This document shows positions 1-8,205 of a DNA stretch of 23,721 bases, piece after piece. The notes under the pieces were generated by a model that was given only the letters and a program-made list of their open reading frames with translations, was not told the origin of the DNA and did not search any database. Every line of letters starts with the position of its first letter. Position 1 is the first letter of the stretch. Made by a program: the position numbers and the translations under genes. Origin of the DNA: Syntrophaceae bacterium UBA6078 (GTDB lineage: Bacteria; Desulfobacterota; Syntrophia; Syntrophales; UBA2210); contig DIXO01000065.1 in the NCBI GenBank assembly GCA_002428735.1, positions 27,782-51,502 on the forward strand. The letters are read 5' to 3'.

Positions 1-310
1 CGCCCGTCATGGCAACATGCCGGGGGACCGGACAGGAGTCAGCAGAGGCCATAGTAGGCGCGAGGAAACAAGCCCGGTGAAAAAAAAAGAACAAAAGCCG
101 GGAAAGACTTACCCCGCCGAAGGGCCGAACACAGAGAAGGGAAGAACCTCTATGAGCTCTCATGACACGATGAATCCGTACGGAGGAGTGCACGTGGGGC
201 GCGTTGTGGAACCGTTCGACCCACATGAGTAATCTCTGTGAACCGCCCGGTGCGGACCCGCATGCCGGGTGGTGTGGGGGCTGGGGGAGAAAAACCCCCG
301 GCTACCCGAT
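1..310 (+). mobile_element. Group II intron, 3' part, lacking the reverse transcriptase ORF
   Basis: The 3' end of a bacterial group II intron can be folded by eye. Domain V spans about 240-275: ACCGCCCGG (242-250) pairs with CCGGGTGGT (one G-U pair), followed by the two-base TG bulge, a TGCG/CGCA upper stem and a GACC loop. Domain VI spans about 276-310, with GCTGGGGG paired to CCCCCGGC around an A-rich loop, a bulged A at 304 (seventh base from the end, the expected branch-point position) and the usual terminal ...CTACCCGAT. Upstream, the stretch with GGAGTCAGCAGAGGCCATAG and GAAGGGCCGAAC resembles the domain I-IV sequence that normally precedes the intron-encoded protein. Only about 100 bases separate this from domain V, so the maturase/reverse transcriptase is missing. 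The 5' end lies outside the window. The 71-codon open frame at 17-232 is intron RNA, not a gene. Confidence 0.85.
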
Positions 311-355
311 TTTCCCCCACGTTTCCCCGAAAGGATAGCCGCGGCGGACAGGGAG
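311..355. other. Short 3' exon flank between intron and GT-C gene
   Basis: These 45 bases lie between the inferred intron 3' splice site and the stop codon of the convergent GT-C/TPR gene. No gene, no strong hairpin with a T-run and no terminator for the minus-strand operon is visible. The C-rich runs (TTTCCCCCACGTTTCCCC) directly after the intron are the 3' exon sequence. Confidence 0.5.
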
Positions 356-2479
356 TCATCCCACCACGCTGCGCCGCCATACGTTTCCCCCGCTGGTTGA
401 CCGGGGGATCTCGTCCTTGAGATATTCCGCGATAATGGCCTTCAGTTTCGCCGGGTCCGGCCGGTAGGCGGCCGGTTGCGCCCCTCCCAGGACCTCCCCG
501 ATCACTTCATCCCAGCTCTTCGATCCCTTCAGGCGGAGAAGCCTTCCCACGGTCCGCGCAAGGGCGTCCCGGTCGCCCTGCCGTGCGTAGAGCTCGACGA
601 GGGCCAGGTTTCCTTCCATATCGTCCGGGTGTTTCTCCCGGTAGCGGTTCCAGTAGAAGATCGCCGCCCCGTAGGCCCCTTTCTGACGGAAGGCCTCCCC
701 CAGGACGCAGAAGGGGTTCGACAGCTCCGGATCGAGGGCGAGGGCGCGGCGGGCCACACGGATTGCCTCTTCGGAGTGTCCTTCCCTGAGCAGGATATAC
801 CCCAGGGTGTGATGGAAGCGGGCATTGTCCGGCCACGACGACAGGGTCGCCAGGATCGTCTCCTTCGCGCCCGCCATGTCGCCTTTCCGGATGAGGCAGA
901 CGGCGTAATCGTGATGGGCGGGCCAGTATCCCGGATAGGCCGCCATGGCGGAGCGGAAGAGACCGAGGGCCTTCTCCATATCCCCCTTCACATGAAAATG
1001 ATACATGCCGAGGTTGTACAGGTTGACCCCCCGGTTGGAGCGGTTGGTCTGGCGGCCAAGGGACAGGGCCGTGGCATACGCCTCATAGGCCTTGTCGTAG
1101 CTGCCCAGGTTCCAGTACGCGGCCCCCAGGTTGTTGTGGGGGCGGCTCAGGGCGGGGGTCTTTTCCGCGTTGTCGAACCAGAGGAACAGGGGCTGTTCGA
1201 AGAGGGCGTTGCGGACGAAGACGGTGTGCCCCTGCGCCGCGAGGAGAAAAACAACGAGGGCGATGACGGTCCACTGGAGCGCCTTTCTGTACGAGAAATA
1301 GTCGATCACCGTGAGGAGGAAGACGGCCACGGGGACGAAGAAGAGCATGGACGGGATATAGTTCCGGTGTTCGTAGATCAGTTCGAGGGGGAGAACCGAG
1401 CCTTCGATGAGGTGATTCAGAAAGAAGAAGAGGATGGAGAAGGAGATGAGGGGCCTTCTCCGGGCCAGATAGAGGGCGATGCCGATCAGGATCACGATGA
1501 GGGCGATGGACGGAAGGGTGGTCCAGGGGGTGAAGAGGGACCGCGACAGCTCGATATCGTGGAGCAGCATGAGCCGGGAGCTGACCGGGTAGAGGAGGAG
1601 GGTGATATAGAGGATAATGATCCGCGGCTCCGTGAGGAGCCGTTCCGTCAGGGTAAAGGGCCTGTTCTCGTAGCCGGAGAGAAGGGTCGTCACGTCCCGG
1701 TAGACGATGCCGATCAGGCAGACGAGCAGCACCGCCGGGACGGCGATCATGATATTCTTTTTGATGTTCTCCCGCGTCGCCCCCTGTATGAGGAGGAGAT
1801 CGAAGAGCCAGAGCGTGACGGGGAGCATGGCCACATTTTCCTTGGTGGCGAACCCGGCCAGGGCTGTCAGAAGGCAGACTCCCCCGAAGGCGGCGGCCTT
1901 CCACGGCCGTCCGGCGGTCCTCGCCGCGAGGTAGAAGTAGAGGGCCATGATGTAGAAGAGCCCGCCCATGCTCGCCATCCGCTGGACGATGTAGGTCACG
2001 GCGGTGACCTGCACCGGGCTGGCGGCCCAGAAGAACGTGGCCAGGAGGGCGATCCCGTAGGACGCGGGGCCGTACCGGTCCCGCACCGCGGGAAGCCGGA
2101 GGGTGTTGTAGAGGAAGAGGAAGAGAAACACGGCCGTGAGGTAATGGATGATGAAATTGACGGCGTGGTACCCGGCCGGGTCGAGGCCGCCGAAACGGTA
2201 GTTCAGGGCGAAGGTGAGGTATGCCAGGGGGCGGGAGATGCGGTCGCTCCCCGGCGCGCGAAGGGCCTGTGTGATTCCGTCCCGGTCCAGGACTTTGAGG
2301 GCGATATGGCGGTTTTCGACGATATTGGGCGTGTCGTCGAACTGCCACGCGCCGCGGAAACTGTTGGAGTAGATGACCAGGAGGAACACCAGAAGGGCGA
2401 TGCAGACGAAGGCGTAGCGCCGTCCGTCGGGGAAGAGGCGCTCCGTATGCAGATCGAATCCGTTTGCCCTCGTGATCAT
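356..2479 (-). CDS. GT-C type membrane glycosyltransferase with C-terminal TPR repeats (TMTC/PMT-like)
   Basis: This 707-residue protein has an N-terminal polytopic membrane half and a soluble TPR half. The first membrane segment is at about residues 22-38. It is followed by the FDD motif (47-49) in the first extracytoplasmic loop, the position of the catalytic acid pair in GT-C enzymes. Further hydrophobic segments run to about residue 416. EHRNYIPS (370-377) is a conserved element of TMTC-like proteins. Five to six TPR units follow (about 448-474, 486-516, 522-551, 554-585, 588-619 and a partial one after 622). The family transfers sugars from polyprenyl-phosphate donors to protein or glycan on the outer face of the membrane. 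Its ATG overlaps the stop of the preceding flippase-like gene (ATGA), so it is the last gene of the operon. The acceptor is unknown; protein O-glycosylation is an inference from the TPRs and the neighbouring Thr-rich pseudopilin. Confidence 0.85.
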   Translation of the reverse strand: MITRANGFDLHTERLFPDGRRYAFVCIALLVFLLVIYSNSFRGAWQFDDTPNIVENRHIALKVLDRDGITQALRAPGSDRISRPLAYLTFALNYRFGGLDPAGYHAVNFIIHYLTAVFLFLFLYNTLRLPAVRDRYGPASYGIALLATFFWAASPVQVTAVTYIVQRMASMGGLFYIMALYFYLAARTAGRPWKAAAFGGVCLLTALAGFATKENVAMLPVTLWLFDLLLIQGATRENIKKNIMIAVPAVLLVCLIGIVYRDVTTLLSGYENRPFTLTERLLTEPRIIILYITLLLYPVSSRLMLLHDIELSRSLFTPWTTLPSIALIVILIGIALYLARRRPLISFSILFFFLNHLIEGSVLPLELIYEHRNYIPSMLFFVPVAVFLLTVIDYFSYRKALQWTVIALVVFLLAAQGHTVFVRNALFEQPLFLWFDNAEKTPALSRPHNNLGAAYWNLGSYDKAYEAYATALSLGRQTNRSNRGVNLYNLGMYHFHVKGDMEKALGLFRSAMAAYPGYWPAHHDYAVCLIRKGDMAGAKETILATLSSWPDNARFHHTLGYILLREGHSEEAIRVARRALALDPELSNPFCVLGEAFRQKGAYGAAIFYWNRYREKHPDDMEGNLALVELYARQGDRDALARTVGRLLRLKGSKSWDEVIGEVLGGAQPAAYRPDPAKLKAIIAEYLKDEIPRSTSGGNVWRRSVVG

Positions 2480-3405
2480 TCCTGTGTTCCTGTCAATTCA
2501 CGGGTCAGGACGTAACTGAAGATCGGGCCCAGGGTAAAGACGGGGATGAGGGACGCCGCCCTGATGAGGAGCGACGCCATGAGACCGGCCCCGGCGCCGA
2601 TCCCCGCTATCCCGGCGCCCAGCATGACCGCGCCCTCGAAGACCCCCAGATTGCCGGGGGTTATCCTCACGATGATGAAGAAGATCGAAAAGAGGCTGAT
2701 GAGAAACACCCCGTCCACCGGCACGGACGCGCCGTAGAGCCCGGTGAAGGCCAGCCAGAAGGATATGCCGTTCATCACAAGACCGGCGAGGGCCCACAGG
2801 GCGAGCCGGGCTAGGAGACGGGAATCGCCCTTGATGGCGTCCCATCCTTCGAGGGAGCTGTTGACGGCCGCCGACAGCCTGCCGGTGCCGGGGACCCTGA
2901 CCGTGGGGAGCAGAAGGAGGCCGGAAACGCCGATGGTGATCGCCGCGAAGAGGGCCTTGAACTCCCAGTGGCTCCCCGCCCCCCGGGGGGTCGCGATGAG
3001 GATGACGACGCCCGCCAGGGCGGCGACCCAGAAGAGGATGAGGAGGCTCACCCCGAGGACCGACACAAACCGCGCGTAGGGGAACCGGTGTCGGTATTTC
3101 AGATAGGTCGCCCGGGCGAGCATCCCTCCCGAAAAGGGGGTGACGTAGTTGCCCATGGCCGTGACGAAGGGGAGGCCGATCCACTCCTTCGGGGTCAGGA
3201 GAACACGGAATTTTGACGCAGCGTCACGCAGCGTGAGGCCGTTCAGGATGAGAAAGAGGATTCTGCTCGCCACCAGCCAGATGAGGATGGAGGGCCGGAT
3301 ATCCGCGAGAGGCTCCAGGGCGGCGGGGTGATGGCGCAGGAACAGGATCGCCAGGACCGCGAAGATCGCCGTCACCGCGAGCGGCCAGATGAGTTTCGTT
3401 TTCAT
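2476..3405 (-). CDS. Lysylphosphatidylglycerol synthase TM-region / flippase-like integral membrane protein
   Basis: The product is a 309-residue very hydrophobic protein with about seven or eight membrane segments. It resembles the UPF0104 / LPG_synthase_TM family (the AglD- and MprF-N-terminus type, some members of which flip lipids). Typical elements are the GNYVTPFSGG region after the second to third segment and RITPGNLGVFEGAV near the C-terminus. I chose the ATG at 3405 (MKTKLIWPL) because the longer open frame adds a non-hydrophobic, Arg/Pro-rich stretch that reads like intergenic DNA. It overlaps the downstream GT-C gene by four bases and lies 43 bases after the FkbM gene. In this context it may translocate a lipid-linked sugar or membrane-anchored intermediate. 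That role is inferred, since the family is functionally diverse. Confidence 0.8.
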   Translation of the reverse strand: MKTKLIWPLAVTAIFAVLAILFLRHHPAALEPLADIRPSILIWLVASRILFLILNGLTLRDAASKFRVLLTPKEWIGLPFVTAMGNYVTPFSGGMLARATYLKYRHRFPYARFVSVLGVSLLILFWVAALAGVVILIATPRGAGSHWEFKALFAAITIGVSGLLLLPTVRVPGTGRLSAAVNSSLEGWDAIKGDSRLLARLALWALAGLVMNGISFWLAFTGLYGASVPVDGVFLISLFSIFFIIVRITPGNLGVFEGAVMLGAGIAGIGAGAGLMASLLIRAASLIPVFTLGPIFSYVLTRELTGTQE

Positions 3406-3448
3406 AGGCGCGTTTCCGGATATGCCGGTCGGCGCGGGACCCCGCGCG

Positions 3449-4339
3449 TCAGGGCGACGGCCGTTTTCTGAAGAAGATCTCGTATGATCCCTTGTCCCCC
3501 TCGTAGATGGTGTCCACATAGTCGTCGGGCAGGACCCGGCTCATGCCCGGCCGGTCGTATTTGACGATCAGTTCCGGCGCGAATCCCGCGCCCCGCACCG
3601 TATCGAGGAGCCGCCTCGTCTCCGCCAGGCTCATGATATCGGCGTGGAGTTCGATGAACATCCTTCCGATCCGGGGCAGCGTCTCCGTCATGCCGTCGAT
3701 GATATTGATCTCGTACCCCTCCACATCCATCCTGACCAGGGTCGGGCACTCTCTGCCCCGCAGAAACGCATCGACGGTCTCGACGGGGATATCGAGCCTG
3801 CCCACCGTGTCCGGCGCCGGGTGGAAGCTGTGCCAGTTGCTCTTTGCCGACAGGTACATCGTTTCCATACCCGCAGCCCGGCCGAAGGCCAGGGAGAAAA
3901 TCTCCACGTTGTCGTACCCGTTGAGCCGCACGTTCTCCGTGAGGACGGCCACGTTGCGGGGGACCGGCTCGACGGCGTAGACCTTCCGGCACCGCTGCGC
4001 CTCCATGAGGACGTAGTAACCGATGTTGGCCCCGATATCGAGCACCACATCGTCGGGGGTGAGGACGCTCATCAGATGCCGCGTCGCCGCCGGTTCCCGT
4101 ATCCCGTCCAGAAAGAGGTCCCGGTGTATCCCCCGGTCGCTCATGTCCAGCGTCATCCGGTTTCCCAAGATCTCCCGGACGATGGTCCCTTCGGGCCTGA
4201 TCCGGTCGTAGAGGGCCGTCCTCCTCCGCTCCTCCCGTTTGACGCGGAGCAGGTCACGGGCCCTTCCCAATGCATGTCTCATGCCAAAGCGCCGCATGAT
4301 CATGAAGCCGTCTCTCACCAGCTGCCGGCTTATGCCCAT
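3449..4339 (-). CDS. FkbM-family SAM-dependent methyltransferase
   Basis: The 296-residue protein has a Rossmann methyltransferase fold. The SAM motif VVLDIGANIGYY is at about residues 98-109, followed by the acidic strand AVEPVPRN and the FkbM signature RMDVEGYE. FkbM enzymes O-methylate sugars or polyketide-derived hydroxyls, so this one probably methylates the glycan made by the neighbouring transferases. The start chosen is the ATG at 4339, preceded by GGGGGTGAAGGG and lying just after the stop of the GT4 gene. An upstream ATG at 4378 would overlap that gene by 35 bases, and its extra residues (Arg/Gly rich) look like frame shadow. The start remains uncertain; the family assignment is firm. 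Confidence 0.85.
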   Translation of the reverse strand: MGISRQLVRDGFMIMRRFGMRHALGRARDLLRVKREERRRTALYDRIRPEGTIVREILGNRMTLDMSDRGIHRDLFLDGIREPAATRHLMSVLTPDDVVLDIGANIGYYVLMEAQRCRKVYAVEPVPRNVAVLTENVRLNGYDNVEIFSLAFGRAAGMETMYLSAKSNWHSFHPAPDTVGRLDIPVETVDAFLRGRECPTLVRMDVEGYEINIIDGMTETLPRIGRMFIELHADIMSLAETRRLLDTVRGAGFAPELIVKYDRPGMSRVLPDDYVDTIYEGDKGSYEIFFRKRPSP

Positions 4340-4343
4340 CCCT

Positions 4344-5471
4344 TCACCCCCGCCCGCGCTGCGGCGCGCATGTGGCAAGGAGCTCCCGGAGGATCTCCCC
4401 GATAGGGCCGGTGGAAAACCGGGCCCGGTAGAGTTCCCGCCCCCGCCGGCCGATCCCGCCCAGCTCCTCCCGGTGTTCGAGGCACCAGAGGATCATGCGC
4501 GCCAGTTCCCCTCCGTCCCCCTGGGGTACGAGAAGACAGTTCTTCCGGTCTTCGAACCCGAAGTCCCCGTCGATCCTCCCCACCACCGTGGGCTTCCCCA
4601 TGGCGAGGAACTGGAAGGTCTTCCCCGTCACGACGCGGCGCGACTGGCCCGTGTCCCCGAAGGGGCCGCCGAGGCACAGATCCGCTTCGGCGATCATCCC
4701 CGGCAGGCGCTCATAATCGACCCATTCCCGGTGGGTCACCCGGTCCAGCCCCAGTCCGGTCCGCATGGCGTGAAAGTCGGCAAGGTCCGTCCCTTTTCCC
4801 CCCACCAGGGTGAAGCGGACGGGCCGGTCCCGCAGCATGGCCGCCGCCTCCAGGATGACGGGAACGCCGTGGAGGGGGAGGAAGGTGCCGTAGAAGAAGA
4901 CATGGAAGAGATCATCCCTCCGAGCCACCGCGCCGGGGGGAGGCGGGGCAAAAAGCTCCTCGTCGGCCCCCACGGGGACGGAGCGGATCGCGCCCCGCCG
5001 CAGGCCGAAGCTGTCCGCCAGGAAATCGGCGTGCAGATCGGTGTCGGTCAGGATGCCGTCGGCGGCGTGAAGGAGGAGCCGCTCGTAGCGGTAGAGGAGA
5101 CGTTCCATCAGGCCCCCCCTTCGGAAGCGCTTTTTTTCGTTTACCAGGCTGTCCCACGGGGACATCATATGATCGACGATGAGGGGTTTCCCCAGGGTCA
5201 GGAGCCGCACGGGCCAGAAGAGTTCATGCCCCCGGAACCCCAGGATGTAGCAATCGGGGTCGTGCATGATCCTCACGGCCGAGAGCCGCGCCAGGGTCTG
5301 GAGGTAGCGGAGCGGGCCCGTCATCGTATTGACGGCCTCGACGAGGACGACATTGTCCATGCCGCTCAACGCCCTCGTGAGGGTCTTCGTCCGCACGTAG
5401 CGGGGGAACCGGTACGACAGGACGTAGCATACCGTCGCCGGTCTCTTTCTATGGGAAGAAGGGATCGTCAT
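4344..5471 (-). CDS. GT4-type (glycosyltransferase group 1) enzyme
   Basis: The 375-residue cytoplasmic glycosyltransferase has GT-B architecture. The N-terminal domain contains HDPDCYILGFRGHE (about 70-83). The C-terminal nucleotide-sugar domain has VFFYGTFLPLHGV (191-203), FTLVGGKG (220-227) and a GKTFQFLAMGKPTVVG element (283-298) matching the GT4 donor-binding helix. The true start is the ATG at 5471, whose ATGA overlaps the stop of the GT2 gene. A longer open frame (to 5960) exists only because the GT2 gene is open in this frame too, and its first 163 residues are His/Pro/Arg-rich nonsense. It probably adds a sugar to the lipid-linked or protein-linked glycan assembled by this operon; the sugar cannot be read from sequence. 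Confidence 0.85.
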   Translation of the reverse strand: MTIPSSHRKRPATVCYVLSYRFPRYVRTKTLTRALSGMDNVVLVEAVNTMTGPLRYLQTLARLSAVRIMHDPDCYILGFRGHELFWPVRLLTLGKPLIVDHMMSPWDSLVNEKKRFRRGGLMERLLYRYERLLLHAADGILTDTDLHADFLADSFGLRRGAIRSVPVGADEELFAPPPPGAVARRDDLFHVFFYGTFLPLHGVPVILEAAAMLRDRPVRFTLVGGKGTDLADFHAMRTGLGLDRVTHREWVDYERLPGMIAEADLCLGGPFGDTGQSRRVVTGKTFQFLAMGKPTVVGRIDGDFGFEDRKNCLLVPQGDGGELARMILWCLEHREELGGIGRRGRELYRARFSTGPIGEILRELLATCAPQRGRG

Positions 5472-6376
5472 CGCTCTCGCGGCTGTGAGGTCTCGTCCCG
5501 CCCGGCGCGGGTGTCGGTCCGGTCGAACCGGAGCTGGGCCACCTGCTCCGACACGAGCCCCACCATGAAGATCACCACCGACACGGTCATGAGCATGGCG
5601 GAAGTGGGGCCGTACCGGGTCCCCAGAACGAATATCTTGAAGAGGCCGTACCCCAGCCCCAGGAGGAACATGATCCCGCTCACGGGGAGGAAGACCCGCA
5701 GGGGGGAAAAGAGGGTCGCGATCCGGATGATGATGAGGAGAAAGCGCGAGCCGTCCCGCAGGGGCCGGATCTTGCTCGTCCCCGCGCGGCGGCGCGCCGT
5801 AATGGGGACAGAGGCGAAGCTGTATCCGGAGCGTGCCGCGGCCATGGTGATGGTCGTGGGGGAGGAGAAGGTGTTGGGGAGGAGGGGGAGAAACTCGCGG
5901 GCGATCTCCGTTTTGACGGCCCGGAACCCCGATGTCAGGTCCTCGATCCGGCGCCGGCACATGTAGCCCGCGAACCGGCTGTAGAACCGGTTTGCCACCC
6001 GGCGCAGGAAGGAGGCCTCCGAGCCGCTCCGCCGCGCCCCCACCGCCATGTCGTAGGCGTCCATCTTCTCAAGGAGGCGGGGGATGTCTTCGGGGGGGTG
6101 CTGGCCGTCCCCGTCGAGGGTGACCAGGATCTCCCCCCGCGCGGCGCGGATACCCGTCTTCACCGCCGCCCCGTTGCCGATATTGTACGGGTGCGCGAGG
6201 ACGCGGGCGCCGCCCCGCCGGGCCTCTTCGGCGGTCCCGTCGTCCGATCCGTCATCCACCACCAGGAGTTCGTAACTGCGCCCCGTTTCATCCATGACCC
6301 GGCGCGTCTCCTCCACCACGGCGCGTATCGCCTCTTCTTCGCGGTATGCTGGAATAACAATGGTGATCTCCGGCAT
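5468..6376 (-). CDS. GT2 polyprenyl-phosphate glycosyltransferase (dolichyl-phosphate mannose synthase-like) with two C-terminal TM segments
   Basis: The 302-residue protein begins with the GT2 fold: TIVIPAYREEEAI (5-17), VVDDGSDDGT (39-48) and the metal-binding LDGDGQHPPED (87-97). These are characteristic of DPM1/GtrB-type synthases that move a sugar from a nucleotide donor to polyprenyl phosphate. Two hydrophobic segments at about 208-232 and 245-270 anchor it in the inner membrane, as in GtrB/ArnC-type proteins. The ATG at 6376 follows a good ribosome-binding site (GGGGAGG, seven bases before). A longer frame to 6439 lacks conserved residues. It is the first gene of the five-gene minus-strand operon and would supply the lipid-phosphate sugar donor used by the GT-C enzyme at the operon's end. 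Confidence 0.88.
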   Translation of the reverse strand: MPEITIVIPAYREEEAIRAVVEETRRVMDETGRSYELLVVDDGSDDGTAEEARRGGARVLAHPYNIGNGAAVKTGIRAARGEILVTLDGDGQHPPEDIPRLLEKMDAYDMAVGARRSGSEASFLRRVANRFYSRFAGYMCRRRIEDLTSGFRAVKTEIAREFLPLLPNTFSSPTTITMAAARSGYSFASVPITARRRAGTSKIRPLRDGSRFLLIIIRIATLFSPLRVFLPVSGIMFLLGLGYGLFKIFVLGTRYGPTSAMLMTVSVVIFMVGLVSEQVAQLRFDRTDTRAGRDETSQPRER

Positions 6377-6520
6377 GGCACGGACCTCCCCTTGGCTCGA
6401 TTCAGAGAAAAAGACTGTGACAGGTCTAGATATACACATGGCGCGTTATTTGCAAGGAGATTCTGGAAAAGATATTGACATTACAACATCATACCCATAT
6501 ACAAGGGCGCAGGAGCCTCT
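6377..6520. promoter_or_regulatory. Divergent intergenic region between glycosylation operon and pseudopilin operon
   Basis: This AT-richer gap separates two operons that start in opposite directions. The rightward promoter is clear and listed separately. For the leftward operon the best candidate is TTGCAA (6450-6455, minus strand) with TATATC at 6434-6429. The spacer is only 15 bases, so it is weak. Back-to-back starts make joint expression of glycosyltransferases and pseudopilins plausible. Confidence 0.5.
6475..6503 (+). promoter_or_regulatory. Strong sigma-70 type promoter TTGACA-N17-TATACA
   Basis: A perfect -35 hexamer TTGACA (6475-6480) is followed by exactly 17 bases and then TATACA (6498-6503), a 5/6 match to the -10 consensus. 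Transcription would begin near 6509-6511. That leaves only about 11 bases of leader before the GTG at 6521, or about 41 before the ATG at 6551. It should drive the four pseudopilin genes constitutively or under an additional regulator not visible here. Confidence 0.7.
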
Positions 6521-7039
6521 GTGGGGAAAGGGAAGAACCGGGTGGAAGGGATGCGAGCCACGGGAGTGCGCGGGAGCGGGGGCTTCACCATGATCGAGAT
6601 CATCGTGGTCCTTGTCTTCATCGGTCTGGTGACCGGGTTTGCCACCATGGCGATCCGCTCGACGGACACCCACAGCACGCGCTCGCAGCTCGCCATGGTG
6701 AAGAGCCATCTGCGCTACGCCCAGGCGCGGGCCATCCATTCCGATGCGGCGTGGGGGATCAACTTTTCCGGCACGCGGAGCCATGAGGGGAGGACGTACA
6801 GTAATTACTGGCTCTTCACCAATGGAGACGCCGGAACTCCGGTGAGTTTTCACGTGGAGGACGACGCCCGGTACGTGGTCGTGTTCAGCGACGGCTCCGT
6901 GGGGACGTGGCCCCTCGAGATCAGCACCGTCGCCGCGGTGGAATTTGACGAGTGGGGGAGTCCCGGGGCGGCCTCCGTCACCATCGCGACCAGCGCGGGC
7001 GATATCGTGGTGACGCAGAACACCGGGCATATCGAGTAA
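6521..7039 (+). CDS. GspH/FimT-type minor pseudopilin
   Basis: The 172-residue prepilin has a basic leader ending GSGG, then the processing site G21|F22 with FTMIEIIVVLVFIGL: Glu at +5 and a hydrophobic N-terminal helix (about 22-45). It is cut and N-methylated by a PilD/GspO-type peptidase and inserted in the pseudopilus or pilus tip complex. The globular part has the FimT/GspH pattern after the helix (SQLAMVKSHLRYAQARAIHS). GTG at 6521 is favoured because AGGAG lies five bases before it. ATG at 6551 would give an 11-residue leader and fits better with the short transcript leader, so the start is open. It is first of four co-directional pseudopilin genes. Confidence 0.85.
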   Translation: MGKGKNRVEGMRATGVRGSGGFTMIEIIVVLVFIGLVTGFATMAIRSTDTHSTRSQLAMVKSHLRYAQARAIHSDAAWGINFSGTRSHEGRTYSNYWLFTNGDAGTPVSFHVEDDARYVVVFSDGSVGTWPLEISTVAAVEFDEWGSPGAASVTIATSAGDIVVTQNTGHIE

Positions 7040-7056
7040 GGGGGCGGGTGACCGGC

Positions 7057-8205
7057 ATGGAGCGACAATCCGGTTTCGGAACAGGGCGCGCGACGGTCCT
7101 TTCCGTCAGGGGAGGGGCGTTGTCCCCTGTGCGGGGGAACGGCGGGAGCGTGCTCCTCACCCTGATCATCGCCATCGTCATCCTGGCCGCCCTGAGCGCC
7201 GCCCTTCTCCCCACCCTGTCCTCCACCCAGATGGGGCAGGTGTCGGCGAGCGGGGCCATGCGGGCCTACTATCTCGCCGAGGCGGGGGGACGGTACACGA
7301 TCCCCCGGCTGGAGGAGCTCGACTTCGGCGCCCACGCCTTCAAGTTCAGCGACGGCGGTTCCTTCTTCGAGATCGACAAGATCACCGCCGGCCTCTTCAC
7401 CTCCACGGGGGTGGTGAGCGAAGGCGGCGGCCTCGAGGCGCGGGTGACCCTTACCTACCGGCTGGGGAGCCGGTTCGATCACGCCCTCTTCGGTGACAGC
7501 AGCGTCGAGACGGGAAACACCGTGCTCATCGACAGCTACAGCTCGTCCGGGGAGGCGACGGACGGCGAAGGGGGCGACGTGGGGACCAACGGCGACGCCC
7601 TGGACGATATCAGCGGGTCCACGGAGGTGCACGGCAACCTGGTGGTCCAGGCCGACAAGGACATGACCCCGGAGGGGCTCCCGTCCGGGGCGGCGTCGTG
7701 GGAGGACAAGACGGCGGAACTCCATATGGCCAATCCCGCCCAGGCGGTCACCCTCGGCGAGGGGGAGTACTACACGGCCGACATCTACCTTACCAACAAT
7801 TCCACGGTCACCATCACGGGGGATGTGGTTCTCTACGTGGCGGGGACCACGGTCGCGCAACCCACCAGCACGCTGAATATCAGCGCCGGAGCGTCGCTCA
7901 TCATCTACGCCGGGGGGGATCTGGACCTGTCGGAAAACATCATCCTCACCCCCGACGCGATCCCGTCCCATTTTCTCGTCTACGGTCTCGCCGGCTGCCA
8001 GTCCGTTGGGTGGGGGAGCACGTACGGCGCGGTCTACGCCCCGGCGGCGGACATCACCGTCCCCAACAGCGCCGTCATCTACGGCTCGCTGATCGGAGAG
8101 ACCGTGACCCTCGGGAACGGCGTCGATATGCACTATGACGAGGACCTCCAGGGGATCGGCGGAGGAGACAGCAGCCATGTGGCCCAGTACTTTACGCCGA
8201 ATTAG
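7057..8205 (+). CDS. PilX-like minor pilin with C-terminal DUF7305-type domain
   Basis: The 382-residue protein has a basic N-terminus, GNGG, then one hydrophobic helix (about 31-52) and the PilX-like helix LPTLSSTQMGQVSASGAMRA. There is no Glu at +5 after the likely cleavage glycine; Thr35 stands there, as in PilX/GspK-like tip proteins that lack it. The rest is Gly/Ser/Thr-rich and beta-type. The C-terminal region (GDVVLYVAG..., LIIYAGGDLDLSENI..., TYGAVYAPAADITV...) resembles the beta-helical DUF7305 domain attached to PilX-type pilins. The start chosen is the ATG at 7057, 18 bases after the previous stop and after a GGGGGCGGG stretch. It probably sits at the tip of a type IV pilus-like fibre. 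Family assignment is from recognition of the pattern and is moderately sure. Confidence 0.75.
   Translation: MERQSGFGTGRATVLSVRGGALSPVRGNGGSVLLTLIIAIVILAALSAALLPTLSSTQMGQVSASGAMRAYYLAEAGGRYTIPRLEELDFGAHAFKFSDGGSFFEIDKITAGLFTSTGVVSEGGGLEARVTLTYRLGSRFDHALFGDSSVETGNTVLIDSYSSSGEATDGEGGDVGTNGDALDDISGSTEVHGNLVVQADKDMTPEGLPSGAASWEDKTAELHMANPAQAVTLGEGEYYTADIYLTNNSTVTITGDVVLYVAGTTVAQPTSTLNISAGASLIIYAGGDLDLSENIILTPDAIPSHFLVYGLAGCQSVGWGSTYGAVYAPAADITVPNSAVIYGSLIGETVTLGNGVDMHYDEDLQGIGGGDSSHVAQYFTPN

Noticed and set aside
17..232. 71-codon open frame at the window start
   Set aside because: It lies in group II intron RNA sequence upstream of domain V and has no protein-like composition or known domain.
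476..2515. 679-codon open frame antisense to the GT-C/TPR gene
   Set aside because: It is a mirror frame of a high-GC gene; composition is Glu/Gly/Arg/Asp-rich with no domain, while the minus strand encodes clear membrane and TPR motifs.
5472..5960. N-terminal extension of the GT4 glycosyltransferase
   Set aside because: The His/Pro/Arg-rich 163 residues read the GT2 gene in another frame; the ATGA overlap at 5471 is the natural start.
4239..5966. 575-codon plus-strand frame over the GT4 and GT2 genes
   Set aside because: It is antisense to two genes with clear motifs and is an effect of high GC; no recognisable protein.
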